Positions 1-7,209 of a stretch of DNA of 34,410 bases are shown here, piece by piece. The notes below the pieces were generated by a model. That model did not search any database, was not told where the DNA came from, and saw nothing but the letters and a program-made list of their open reading frames with translations. Numbering within the stretch: position 1 is the stretch's first letter; every line of letters begins with the position of its first letter. A program made the position numbers and the translations under genes. Source of the stretch: a virus. The DNA is taken from the IMG/VR virus record IMGVR_UViG_3300017991_000256, positions 1-34,410 of that record; one strand, 5' to 3'.

Positions 1-101
1 TGATTGTGCATCGCACGCCAGCCCAGGCGGTTCAAGGCCGTTGTCAGGGTCAGCGTCCCCGTCTTGGGGAGCCCTATGCCCAGCACGTAGGGTCGCTTCA
101 T
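1..101 (-). CDS. Sulfotransferase-like protein, N-terminus only (cut by window edge)
   Basis: The start codon is at 101 and the frame is still open at position 1, so only about 33 residues are visible. They begin MKRPYVLGIGLPKTGTLTL and continue to an LNRLGW stretch. A short beta strand followed by GLPKTGTxTL is the PAPS-phosphate-binding loop (5'-PSB) of sulfotransferases of the Sulfotransfer_4 kind, with K13, T14, G15 and T16 in the expected places. Such enzymes move a sulfuryl group from PAPS to a sugar or other acceptor. A GGAGG lies about 10 nt upstream of the ATG. The frame overlaps the open frame that starts at 228. The assignment rests on one motif, but the motif is characteristic and two more sulfotransferase-like genes lie nearby. 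Confidence 0.6.
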   Translation of the reverse strand, partial: MKRPYVLGIGLPKTGTLTLTTALNRLGWRAMHN

Positions 102-228
102 GCTCTTGCCGCCTCCGTTCGTAATTCTCCCGGGCCACCCGCCGCCGCTCTTGCAGAGCCGCCCAGTCCGGGTCAGCTTCCAGGCTGGCCCAGCCCGTGA
201 TTTCCACTATGTCATACCGCCGACCCAT
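1..228 (-). CDS. Small charged protein, unknown function, cut by window edge
   Basis: The ATG at 228 overlaps the TGA of the RecA-like gene (TGATG), a coupling used repeatedly in this operon. The visible product starts MGRRYDIVEITGWASLEADP and becomes strongly charged (ERRRVARENYERRRQEHE), probably a helix. The frame stays open to position 1, about 76 codons, but below about 101 it overlaps the sulfotransferase-like frame and its composition becomes less natural. The true stop may lie just outside the window. No family is recognised. The first 43 residues look coding; the rest is uncertain. Confidence 0.45.
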   Translation of the reverse strand, partial: MGRRYDIVEITGWASLEADPDWAALQERRRVARENYERRRQEHEATLRAGHRAPQDGDADPDNGLEPPGLACDAQS

Positions 229-1316
229 CATACCACCTTTTCCGTCGCCACCGCAACGATGCTCCGCCAGAGTTGCCGCCACAGCCCGGGGTCCCGCTCC
301 ACCTCCTCCATCAGGGCCTTGCGGGTAGGCCACTCCCGTTTCCCGAACCGCCACCTATCCGTGGAGCCCTCTGTCACCTTCTGGATGAGCCGGTACTTCT
401 GCCCCAGGCTTTGCATCTGCTTCAGGTTGTCCACCATGCCCTTCGACAGCTTGCCGCCTTCCCGTAGGCCCATCTCGAACGCGAAGTTGATCCGGGGGAT
501 GTAGGTCTTGTTCTTGTAGCACACCCCGCCCAGCTCCACGGTCGCGGTTTCCTTGTCGTCACCGTCCAGCACCTTGGCGGACTTTGTGTAGATGATGATG
601 CTGGCACAGAACCGCTGAGCCATGCCGCCGGGCAACGTGCGGGGGTCCCCAAACATCTGGCCGATGTTGACGCGGAACTGGTTCAGGCACAGCACCATCG
701 GGCCGCCCGCCGAGTTGCCCTGGGCCATCTTGTTCAACCGGCTGGTCCACTTCCGCATGGCCTTATTCACGAGCCGGGCCGCGAGGCCCACCTGCCAGTC
801 CTCGGTGGAACTTTCTATTTCCGCCGTGGGGCTCATCATGGCCACGCTGTCCAGCACGATCAGGTCGAAAAGCCCCTCCTCCAGAGCAGCCGTTATGATG
901 TCGATGGCCTGCTCCGCGTACTCCGGCCGGGCGACCGCGTGCCACGTGTCGTCCCAGCCGTGGACCTTGGCCCACTCCAGGTCAAAGGTTCCCTCCAGGT
1001 CCACAAACAAGCACCGCCCGGGGGTGAACGAGCCATCCTTGCAGAAGTCTCGGTGCCGATGGGTCTTGTGGTCGTACTCCATCACGGACTTGGCCGCCTT
1101 GAGGGCGAGCAAGGTCTTGCCCGTGCTTTCGTTTCCCGCCAGCACCACCACCCTGGAAAAGGGCCAGCCGCCGCCCAGGCCCGTGTCCAGGCTGAGCACG
1201 CCACTGGAAAACCGGCTCAGGGTCAAGGCCCCAAACCGGCCGCCCACCTCCATGACCTCCCCTTTGTAGGCTGCATTGATGCCAGCAATAAAGTCACGCA
1301 ACGGGTCCTCGCTCAT
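228..1316 (-). CDS. RecA/UvsX-like recombinase
   Basis: This 362-residue ATPase is predicted to form filaments on single-stranded DNA and catalyse strand exchange during phage recombination and recombination-dependent replication. Walker A is GNESTGKT at 61-68. The activating glutamate is E108 in FVDLEGTF, matching the FIDAEHAL region of bacterial RecA. Walker B is DLIVLDSV at 151-158. The DNA-binding L2 region is the stretch beginning LNQFRVNIGQMFGDP, which closely parallels RecA's INQIRMKIGVMFGNP. A His/Cys-rich insertion (H83, H86, H88, C92, C102) sits between Walker A and E108. The start has GGAGG five bases upstream, and the upstream gene's TAG lies between them. The stop overlaps the next ATG. 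The family is secure; whether it is closer to RecA or UvsX is not settled. Confidence 0.93.
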   Translation of the reverse strand: MSEDPLRDFIAGINAAYKGEVMEVGGRFGALTLSRFSSGVLSLDTGLGGGWPFSRVVVLAGNESTGKTLLALKAAKSVMEYDHKTHRHRDFCKDGSFTPGRCLFVDLEGTFDLEWAKVHGWDDTWHAVARPEYAEQAIDIITAALEEGLFDLIVLDSVAMMSPTAEIESSTEDWQVGLAARLVNKAMRKWTSRLNKMAQGNSAGGPMVLCLNQFRVNIGQMFGDPRTLPGGMAQRFCASIIIYTKSAKVLDGDDKETATVELGGVCYKNKTYIPRINFAFEMGLREGGKLSKGMVDNLKQMQSLGQKYRLIQKVTEGSTDRWRFGKREWPTRKALMEEVERDPGLWRQLWRSIVAVATEKVV

Positions 1317-1317
1317 G

Positions 1318-1698
1318 CTACCCTCCAGCCTTCTTCTTGCGGTATTCCCGGAGGGCCGTTGCCTCCGCGTTCATACGCTGCTCCACAAAGGACCGGGCCG
1401 CTTTGTAGGCCACGTCCAATTCCTCCGGGTAGCATGGCAGGGTCACTTCCACGGTCACCTGAGCCGTTTCGTAGTTCCCCATATTCAACGTCAGCCGCCC
1501 ACCGTGGGTCACCTGGGCCAAAGGCACCCCAGGCACCGGAGCCGCCACCTCGATGGGGTTTTCCTCGGCCTCCTCCTTTTCCACCCGGCCGCTGGTCTTC
1601 CACAGCCGCGTCACGTTCATATAGACGCTGGCCGGTTTGTCCGGGGTTGCCACTGGGGCCACAATGGCCTCACCTGGGCTCTTGTCAGCATCGCTCAT
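1318..1698 (-). CDS. Conserved-looking phage protein of unknown function
   Basis: The product has 126 residues. The start is the ATG at 1698 because AGGAGG lies 7 nt upstream; the frame is open further up but only into the helicase gene. Residues 1-50 are low-complexity and acidic. Residues 68-112 form the core, with a beta-rich segment (GRLTLNMGNYETAQVTVEV) and then a helix (PEELDVAYKAARSFVEQRM). I have the impression of similar 'LNMGNYE...VTLPC' proteins beside recombination genes in other phages, but cannot name a family. It lies between the SF2 helicase and the RecA-like gene, so a role in recombination or single-strand DNA handling is possible. That is inference from position only. Confidence 0.75.
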   Translation of the reverse strand: MSDADKSPGEAIVAPVATPDKPASVYMNVTRLWKTSGRVEKEEAEENPIEVAAPVPGVPLAQVTHGGRLTLNMGNYETAQVTVEVTLPCYPEELDVAYKAARSFVEQRMNAEATALREYRKKKAGG

Positions 1699-1699
1699 A

Positions 1700-3118
1700 T
1701 CAGGTCCTCCTACGGAAGCCCAAACGGTCAAAGGTTTCGGCCCGCTTCCCGCCCAGGGCTTCCAGGTAGGGGGTCGTGAAAACGGGGTCAACGATCAAGA
1801 GCGGCTTCTTGGTTCCCTCCGGCCGCTGTATTCGCCCCACCACCTGCTCCACCTCTGCCCGGGGCGTCCCGAAGATCAGGGTGTCCAGGGTGGGCATGTC
1901 CGTTCCTTCGGCCATCATACCATACGTCGCCAGAACGATGGGGGCCTTCTTTGCGAGCAGGAGTTCGCTCTTGCTCACCGTGGCCCGCTTCTTTGGCACC
2001 TTGCCCTCTATGGCCGCCCCTTCATCCTTTGGCCAGCTCCGGCAGTATGCCGCCGCCACCGTGCCCGGGCGTAGCCGTGGGATCATCCACCACAGCCGAT
2101 AGAGCATGGATACCCGGTCGCTGACCAGTAGCACCCGCCGCCCAGCCGCCACGCCCTTGACGCACTGCTCCGCCAGCCACTTCAGATAATCCTCTTGTTT
2201 CACGACACAATTCAGAAGGGTGGCCGTGCTCAGCTTGCCGCCGAAGTGGAACCAGCTATCCCGCAACCGGGTCTTCCACCGGACCTGAACGTACTCCCCA
2301 GTCAGCCGCTCCGTTCGTGCAACGTGGCCCACTGGCCCCACGTGCCAGTCCCACACGTCGTCAAGGCCATCCCCCCGCCGCCACGTGGCAGACACCGCCA
2401 GCCGGTAGCGAGCCGGAAACATCCCGAGCACGTGCTGGAAGGTCCGGGCCGGATAGCGGTGGCCCTCGTCATAGATCACAAGGCCGAACCGTTGCTTGAA
2501 CCCCGGGGGCAGCTCTGCCCGCCTGGAGTAGAGCGTTTGGGCCATCGCCGTGACCACGTGCTTGTCCTCCCAATCCCATCGGTCGCCTTGCACGTGGCCC
2601 CGTGTAGCGTTTGGGAAGAAGTGGTCCAGGGTGTCCCACCACTGCTCGCACAAGTCCTCCTTGTGAACCACCACAAGCGTCGGGGTCCGTAGGTTGCACC
2701 CCACCGCCAGCCCCATCAGGGTCTTGCCGCTGCCCGCCGGGCTCTCCAGGCGTAGCCCGCACCGTGGGGGCGTCACCGGGTCAAGGAACTGCTCACACAA
2801 ATCCTTCACGGCCTCGTACTGCCCAGGCCGCCACCCCTCACCGAATTTCCACACTAGGTCGCCCCAGTCGGCCGCCTGCCACGCTGTCCTGTCCTCCACC
2901 GTGTCCCAGGGGGCCATCAGGTTCGCAAGCCCCCAGGCACGTGGCACGCCCACGCGGTCGCCCTTCACCTCCCAGAGGTACATCTCCTCCGGGTCGCCCC
3001 GGAATGGTTTGGTCGTGACCGTCAGGTGGGCCTCCACGTGCTCCATCGGCACGTAGCGGAGGTCCGCCCACAGCAACCGCCCCAGGTAGTAGCGGGTCAA
3101 CCCTTCGTCACACGGCAC
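1700..3118 (-). CDS. SF2 DNA helicase, XPB/UvsW-like
   Basis: The product is about 472 residues. Counting from the slightly longer reading that starts at 3124, Walker A is SPAGSGKT (128-135), motif II is the DEGH box (219-222), motif III is SATW (245-248) and motif VI is QVVGRIQR (427-434). The order, spacing and DEGH box fit the RAD25/XPB and T4 UvsW branch of superfamily 2, ATP-driven remodelers of branched DNA. GTG at 3118 is preferred because AGGGAG lies 7 nt upstream of it and only 1 nt upstream of the GTG at 3124. It overlaps the end of the upstream coiled-coil gene. With the RecA-like protein it fits recombination-dependent replication and repair. Residues 1-110 are unassigned. Confidence 0.9.
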   Translation of the reverse strand: MPCDEGLTRYYLGRLLWADLRYVPMEHVEAHLTVTTKPFRGDPEEMYLWEVKGDRVGVPRAWGLANLMAPWDTVEDRTAWQAADWGDLVWKFGEGWRPGQYEAVKDLCEQFLDPVTPPRCGLRLESPAGSGKTLMGLAVGCNLRTPTLVVVHKEDLCEQWWDTLDHFFPNATRGHVQGDRWDWEDKHVVTAMAQTLYSRRAELPPGFKQRFGLVIYDEGHRYPARTFQHVLGMFPARYRLAVSATWRRGDGLDDVWDWHVGPVGHVARTERLTGEYVQVRWKTRLRDSWFHFGGKLSTATLLNCVVKQEDYLKWLAEQCVKGVAAGRRVLLVSDRVSMLYRLWWMIPRLRPGTVAAAYCRSWPKDEGAAIEGKVPKKRATVSKSELLLAKKAPIVLATYGMMAEGTDMPTLDTLIFGTPRAEVEQVVGRIQRPEGTKKPLLIVDPVFTTPYLEALGGKRAETFDRLGFRRRT

Positions 3119-3551
3119 GCTCACGCTCCCTATCTTCCAGGTACTCCAACCGCTGTTCTAAGCCCTGGAGCCGCCGCTCCAGTGCCAGCCGGTCGCCCTC
3201 CTCGTACAGCCGCACACGTTCCTTCACGATGCGGATGCCCTGTTCCACCCGGGCCTTGAACCGCATAACGGAGGCCCGCCACGTTTGCAGTTCTGCCTCA
3301 TAGGCAAACCACTCTTTCTTCCCCGCCTTGCCCCGCTCCAGACATCCTTGCTTGTGGTGCTTGGCCTTGGCGTCGCGTTCGATCAGTTGCACCTCCACGT
3401 CTTGCTTCAGGCGTAGCAGTTCATTCAGCCACGCCCGCACGTGCTCCCGGCTTTGCAGGGCCACAAGGGTGTCGGCATCTGCGTCACCCCGTAATTCAGC
3501 ACGTACCGCCTCCTGGAGGGCTTGCTGATCGGTCAGATCAGGCACCGCCAT
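3108..3551 (-). CDS. Coiled-coil protein of unknown function
   Basis: The product has 147 residues if translation begins at the ATG at 3551 (MAVPDLTDQQ), which has GGAGG about 8 nt upstream. An ATG five codons earlier has no such site. From about residue 40 it is almost entirely charged helix, including LNELLRLKQDVEVQLIERD and a C-terminal LERRLQGLEQRLEYLEDRER with heptad-like leucines. It overlaps the neighbouring genes on both sides by 11-14 nt, so it is probably translationally coupled. No family is recognised. It may be a structural or regulatory partner in the replication operon; nothing in the sequence shows enzymatic function. Confidence 0.75.
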   Translation of the reverse strand: MAVPDLTDQQALQEAVRAELRGDADADTLVALQSREHVRAWLNELLRLKQDVEVQLIERDAKAKHHKQGCLERGKAGKKEWFAYEAELQTWRASVMRFKARVEQGIRIVKERVRLYEEGDRLALERRLQGLEQRLEYLEDRERERAV

Positions 3552-3885
3552 CGCTTGGCCCTCCATCCCCGGTTGCCGCCGCTTCGCTGGCCGGGTCGAA
3601 CACCCCGCCGGGCTGCATCTGTAGTATCTCCACCCACTCCTTCTTCTTGTCCGGGGTCAGCTTGCGAAACCGCACGAATTGGAGCAGGACCCACCGTGTC
3701 TCGAATGGGAACTCCCAGTGCCCGTTCCACCTGCAATAATACTCCCGGATCAGTGCCAGCAAGTCAGCGTCGTGGGGTGGGCACCGCCACTTCTCTGACC
3801 CAGGCTCATGGACCTTGCCGTGGGCGTACACAATAGCCCGCCGCAATATGGTCGGCTCCAGCCGGTCGAATTCCCAGCTTGGCAT
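3538..3885 (-). CDS. Small protein of unknown function
   Basis: The product has 115 residues. The ATG at 3885 has GGAGGG 7 nt upstream. The core is aromatic-rich (REYYCRWNGHWEFPFETRW, then LLQFVRFRKL) and is followed by a helix and a disordered Gly/Asp tail (GDGGPSDGGA). I recognise no domain. It starts two bases past the stop of the sulfotransferase-like gene and overlaps the coiled-coil gene by 14 nt, so the three are likely read as one unit. Confidence 0.7.
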   Translation of the reverse strand: MPSWEFDRLEPTILRRAIVYAHGKVHEPGSEKWRCPPHDADLLALIREYYCRWNGHWEFPFETRWVLLQFVRFRKLTPDKKKEWVEILQMQPGGVFDPASEAAATGDGGPSDGGA

Positions 3886-3887
3886 CT

Positions 3888-4496
3888 TTACACCCTCCGT
3901 CGTTCGGGGTAGTCAAAGGCACGAATGTCGCTCACGTACCGCTGGGTCACCGCCGCCCACAGCTCCCGGGAGAACACGTTCTGGAAAGGTGGGTGCTCTA
4001 TCCGGTTGTCGTGAGGTAGGTCGGGCAGGCCGAACATGAGTTGCAGCCGCCGCCAGTCGTCGCCCAGCCGCTCAAAGCGACCCACAAAATCCGCCGCCAG
4101 CACACCGCCCGGCAGCACGAAATTCGTCTGGGGCTTCAGGTGCTCGTCCAGCCCCTTGTCCCAGGTAGTTTCCACCACCGCCCAGGCAAACTCCTCAAAG
4201 GAGCCAAACCGCCGCCGCGTCCAGAAGTGACGGTGCTCCGGGTCGTGGACCCAGTGCTTCAACCACACTCCATAGAGCCTTGCCCGGGGGTCCCGCACAA
4301 AGGCGACCCGGTAGTAGCCCCGCGTCGCTTCCGTCTTGTAGATGGGCACCGCCGCCCGCCATGTCCGTGTCCAGGGGTTGCACGGTGGCAGGCCGACCCA
4401 GGCCGCAAGGGCGTTCTGAATGGAGGTACTGGCCACCCGCGTGATACGGAGGTAGGCGAAGCACTTCTCAGGGAATAGCAGTGTCACAGCACTCAT
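3888..4496 (-). CDS. Sulfotransferase-like protein (Sulfotransfer_2 type)
   Basis: The product is 202 residues. The start ATG at 4496 overlaps the polymerase TGA (TGATG). Near the N-terminus, FAYLRITRVASTSIQNAL matches the 5'-phosphosulfate loop of carbohydrate sulfotransferases (usual form FxHIPKTAGTSI). VAFVRDPRARL at 65-75 matches the 3'-phosphate-binding motif, with R68 and R71 in the expected positions. Such enzymes use PAPS to sulfate sugars. Oddly, the usual loop lysine is replaced by arginine (R20), so activity should not be assumed. It sits between DNA polymerase and two small unknown genes, an unusual place for a carbohydrate enzyme. The fold assignment is fairly strong; the substrate is unknown. 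Confidence 0.75.
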   Translation of the reverse strand: MSAVTLLFPEKCFAYLRITRVASTSIQNALAAWVGLPPCNPWTRTWRAAVPIYKTEATRGYYRVAFVRDPRARLYGVWLKHWVHDPEHRHFWTRRRFGSFEEFAWAVVETTWDKGLDEHLKPQTNFVLPGGVLAADFVGRFERLGDDWRRLQLMFGLPDLPHDNRIEHPPFQNVFSRELWAAVTQRYVSDIRAFDYPERRRV

Positions 4497-6400
4497 CAGT
4501 CTTTCGCCTTTCCCCACCTGTCCACCACCTGGATTCCCACCCGCACCGGCACGTTCAACCGCACCACGTTTTCCATCGTTTGCCGTACCACTGGCACCAC
4601 GTCAGCCACCCGGTCCTCTGGCACCTCCAGCACCACCTCGTCATGGACAAAGTTCGTAGGCCGCACCACGCCAATCCACTCACCCGTGGCAACGTAGTGC
4701 TCCCGCAACTGGCCCAGGCTTCGCATGATGTAGTTCCCCGCCCCCGCCTGCATCGGAAAGTTCACGAACTGGTTCAAGGCGTGCTTCGTGTGCCGTTCTA
4801 TGTCCTCCCGCCGCAACCGCCGCTTCCGCCCAAAGATGTCTTGAACGACCCCCTTTTCCCACAAGGCCCGTTCCATCCGGCCGTGCCACACGCTGACCCC
4901 GTAGTAGTTCTCCTCGCTGAAATACTCGTCCACCACCTCCTGCCACTGGGCCACACTCCAGTCCGGGTTCTCGTAGTGGAGCCGGTAGGCCGTGATGAGG
5001 TAGATCAGAGCAAAGTTCGCCACCTTGCCCTTCTTGCGGTCCCCGCCCAGGGCCTTGATATTCTGGGCGGTTTCCGTGTGGATGTCTTTGCCGTGCCAGA
5101 AGCCCCGGCCGCCTTTGAGCACAGCCTCGCTTTCTGCCGCCCCGCACTTGGGGCAGGCGTGCAAGAGTTGCCGGTGCTCGTGCCCCCGCGTGTCGCACTC
5201 CGTACACTGCCAGAAGGTATAGGCGTCCGTGAACTTGGCGTCCCCAGTCACGTGGGCACAAAGGCGAAGCTCGATCTGGCTCAGGTCCGCCACGATCAGC
5301 TTCCAGCCGGGGGCCGCCACTATGCCGTCCCGGATGCGTAGGTGGGCAAACTCCTCGCCCAGCCACACCGGGATATTCTGGAAGTTCGGGTCCGTGCTTC
5401 TGGTCCTGCCCGTGGCACTCGTGAGCCAGAACGTGGGGTGAACCCGCTGCTCACTGTCCTCCAAGGCCGCCCGGCTCAACGGCTCCACGTAGGTGGAAAT
5501 CATCTTGCAGGCCGTCCGGTATAACCGGATCAGGTGACACACCGGGTATCGCCGGGCAAGGTGGTCCATCGTGCGGGCATCCACGCTCCACCGGCCCGCC
5601 TTTGGCAGCCACTCCACGCCCTTCGTGCTGTAGCCCAGGTCGTCAAAGAGCCGCCGTGCCAACTGGTCCCCGCTATTGATGTTCAGGTCCCCGATCTTGC
5701 TCTTGATCTGGGCCTCCAACTCCCGCCGCTTTTCCTGGAACCCCCGGAGCAAGACCCGGGCGTGCTGTAGGTCCCACCGGCACCCCTCCAGCTCCATGTC
5801 CGCGAACACTTTGTTCATCGGCATGAGCACCCGGTCAAACAGCTTGCCCAGGTTGTCCGCCTGGAGCCTGGGCTTGCACCACTGCCACAGCCGCAACTCT
5901 TGCAGGCTGTCGTTCCGGCCGTAGGCGTGGAACTGGGGCGAGTGCTCGCCGTACTTCCACGCCTCCTCGAACTCCATCATGGCCTCGCCAAACAGGTCCC
6001 GCATCAGGACCTTGAGCCCTAGCTGGTTCGGATGGCGGTTGTCGTCGATCAAGTTCATGGCCACCATAGGGTCGCACACCCGCACCGGGTAGCCGTAAAT
6101 CGGTATCACCCCAGCCGCCCGCAAGCACTGGAGGTCATACTTCGCATTGAACGCAACCGCCTCAAGCTCAGGCTCAGGGAATAGTTCTCCGCACACGTGT
6201 GCGGTCGCCGCCGGGTCCGTGAAGTAGTAGGCCAGCTCGTCGGGGCCGCCGTAGGTGCCAGTCGCAAAGGAACAGCCGCACAGCCGGAAATCCTTTCTGT
6301 AAGGCCGAAGGTTTGGCGGGTTCTCAACGTCAAAGGCGAACGCCCCAAACCGCCGGGCCGCCGCCACAAACTCACCCGCCTGTTCCAGTTGCGTGGGCAT
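4496..6400 (-). CDS. Family A DNA polymerase with 3'-5' exonuclease and zinc-ribbon insertion
   Basis: The product has 634 residues and is the likely phage replicative polymerase. Exonuclease motifs are D24/E26 in FAFDVE, N85-D89 in FNAKYD, and Y160/D164 in YGRND. Polymerase motif A is ADLSQIELR (D372). Motif B holds R455, K459 and F463. Motif C is VHDE (H586-E588). Between motifs A and B about 45 extra residues carry CTEC (C399, C402) and CPKC (C416, C419), which look like a C4 zinc ribbon in the fingers. There is no N-terminal 5'-3' exonuclease domain, as usual for phage PolA. GGAGGAG precedes the ATG, directly behind a terminator-like hairpin. It ends overlapping a sulfotransferase-like gene. 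One copy of the repeated palindrome lies inside it at 6189-6204. Confidence 0.95.
   Translation of the reverse strand: MPTQLEQAGEFVAAARRFGAFAFDVENPPNLRPYRKDFRLCGCSFATGTYGGPDELAYYFTDPAATAHVCGELFPEPELEAVAFNAKYDLQCLRAAGVIPIYGYPVRVCDPMVAMNLIDDNRHPNQLGLKVLMRDLFGEAMMEFEEAWKYGEHSPQFHAYGRNDSLQELRLWQWCKPRLQADNLGKLFDRVLMPMNKVFADMELEGCRWDLQHARVLLRGFQEKRRELEAQIKSKIGDLNINSGDQLARRLFDDLGYSTKGVEWLPKAGRWSVDARTMDHLARRYPVCHLIRLYRTACKMISTYVEPLSRAALEDSEQRVHPTFWLTSATGRTRSTDPNFQNIPVWLGEEFAHLRIRDGIVAAPGWKLIVADLSQIELRLCAHVTGDAKFTDAYTFWQCTECDTRGHEHRQLLHACPKCGAAESEAVLKGGRGFWHGKDIHTETAQNIKALGGDRKKGKVANFALIYLITAYRLHYENPDWSVAQWQEVVDEYFSEENYYGVSVWHGRMERALWEKGVVQDIFGRKRRLRREDIERHTKHALNQFVNFPMQAGAGNYIMRSLGQLREHYVATGEWIGVVRPTNFVHDEVVLEVPEDRVADVVPVVRQTMENVVRLNVPVRVGIQVVDRWGKAKD
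6189..6204. repeat. CGCACACGTGTGCG palindrome, copy 1
   Basis: A perfect 16-bp palindrome, CCGCACACGTGTGCGG. It lies inside the polymerase gene, where it encodes the A-H-V-C-G stretch at about residues 67-71. It is one of six copies of the 14-bp core in the window. Confidence 0.95.
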
Positions 6401-6413
6401 ACACTACTCCTCC

Positions 6414-6455
6414 AAAGAAAAAGGCTGCCTCCGACAGTCCTTTGCCGGGGCAGCC
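6414..6455 (-). terminator. Intrinsic terminator or attenuator before the polymerase gene
   Basis: On the minus strand GGCTGCC (6455-6449) pairs with GGCAGCC (6429-6423) and is followed by TTTTTCTTT. This is a good intrinsic terminator. It sits only 13 nt before the polymerase start codon, and the polymerase ribosome site begins right after the T-tract. There is no room for a new promoter between them, so it probably lets only part of the upstream transcription through, or is controlled by antitermination. Confidence 0.75.
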
Positions 6456-6482
6456 CATCCCGTCAATCCCTTGCCGGGGTTT
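6431..6482 (-). repeat. Imperfect tandem repeat, 31-nt period
   Basis: CCCCGGCAAGGGATTGACGGG (upper coordinate 6482) and CCCCGGCAAAGGACTGTCGGA (upper coordinate 6451) agree at about 16 of 21 positions and are offset by 31 nt. The second copy forms the loop of the terminator hairpin. The region lies between the SSB and polymerase genes. The first copy might form an alternative structure with the hairpin; this is inference. Confidence 0.5.
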
Positions 6483-6498
6483 GGCCGCTAGACCCCTC

Positions 6499-7209
6499 CT
6501 AGTAGTCCACTTCCGTTTCCGTTCCCTCCACGCCGCCGCCCCCGGCACCGCTCTCCGCCTTCAGCCGCTCCACGATCCGTTTCATGGCGTCAGGGTTCGG
6601 AGCCAGGATTTCCGCGTAGGGCAGTTCCTCCGCGTCAGGCAGGGTTGCGAGGTCCACGTGCTTCAGGTACTCAAAGTCCGTGCCGACGCTTGCGGAGGTG
6701 TCCGCGTTGCTCCGGTAGACCTTGAACATGGCCCCGCGAAGGCCACGCCCTTCCTCCAGTTGCGTGGCGTACTTCCGCTTCAGGAGTTCGGCCGTTTCTT
6801 TCTTGGCAACGAGCAGCCGCTTGGTCATGCTCCGCTCCTTGCCCGCCTTGTCCGTGAACTTGTCCGTGTCGATGATGGTAAAGACCACCACCTTGGACCG
6901 GCTGTAGTTCCCGTCGTTGCCCAGTGCCCAGTCGCACAGCCCGCACTTCATACGCAAGGGCTCCAGGCACGTGGCCCAGTTCGTCCACTTGCCGCCCATA
7001 CGGAACTGATGCTCCCAGATAACCGGGGCCGCGTTCCCCTCCGTGAGGAAAATGATCTTCTTTTCCGTGGCCTTTGGCATCCAGAACCGAAGGCCCTTGC
7101 CGCTGTCCGGTCGCGGATCACCTGTCATGTCGGTGTCCAGGCCGGAGCCTACCGCCCAGGCAGGCACGCCGCCTTCTTCGGCGTCGGGGGTGGTGGGTTC
7201 ATCCGTCAT
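6499..7209 (-). CDS. Single-stranded DNA-binding protein, T4 gp32-like zinc type
   Basis: The product has 236 residues and is predicted to coat single-stranded DNA at the fork. H67, C81, C89 and C92 are spaced H-x13-C-x7-C-x2-C, close to the zinc site of T4 gp32 (H-x12-C-x9-C-x2-C). The surrounding strands are rich in W, F and K. The C-terminus is an acidic flexible tail ending ETEVDY, as in gp32 and T7 gp2.5, where such tails bind replication partners. The start has AAGGAG 7 nt upstream inside the primase gene, and start and stop overlap as ATGA. The downstream neighbour is the polymerase, separated by a terminator. I call it from the zinc spacing, acidic tail and context, not from close identity. 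Confidence 0.7.
   Translation of the reverse strand: MTDEPTTPDAEEGGVPAWAVGSGLDTDMTGDPRPDSGKGLRFWMPKATEKKIIFLTEGNAAPVIWEHQFRMGGKWTNWATCLEPLRMKCGLCDWALGNDGNYSRSKVVVFTIIDTDKFTDKAGKERSMTKRLLVAKKETAELLKRKYATQLEEGRGLRGAMFKVYRSNADTSASVGTDFEYLKHVDLATLPDAEELPYAEILAPNPDAMKRIVERLKAESGAGGGGVEGTETEVDY

Noticed and set aside
4481-5341. Plus-strand open frame of about 286 codons over the polymerase gene
   Set aside because: It is antisense to conserved polymerase motifs B and C, has low-complexity His/Pro/Val-rich sequence and no ribosome site.
6189-6204. Palindrome as a protein-level motif (H-x-C)
   Set aside because: The copies encode A-H-V-C-G in two genes and H-T-C-A in two others, in unrelated proteins, and two copies are intergenic.
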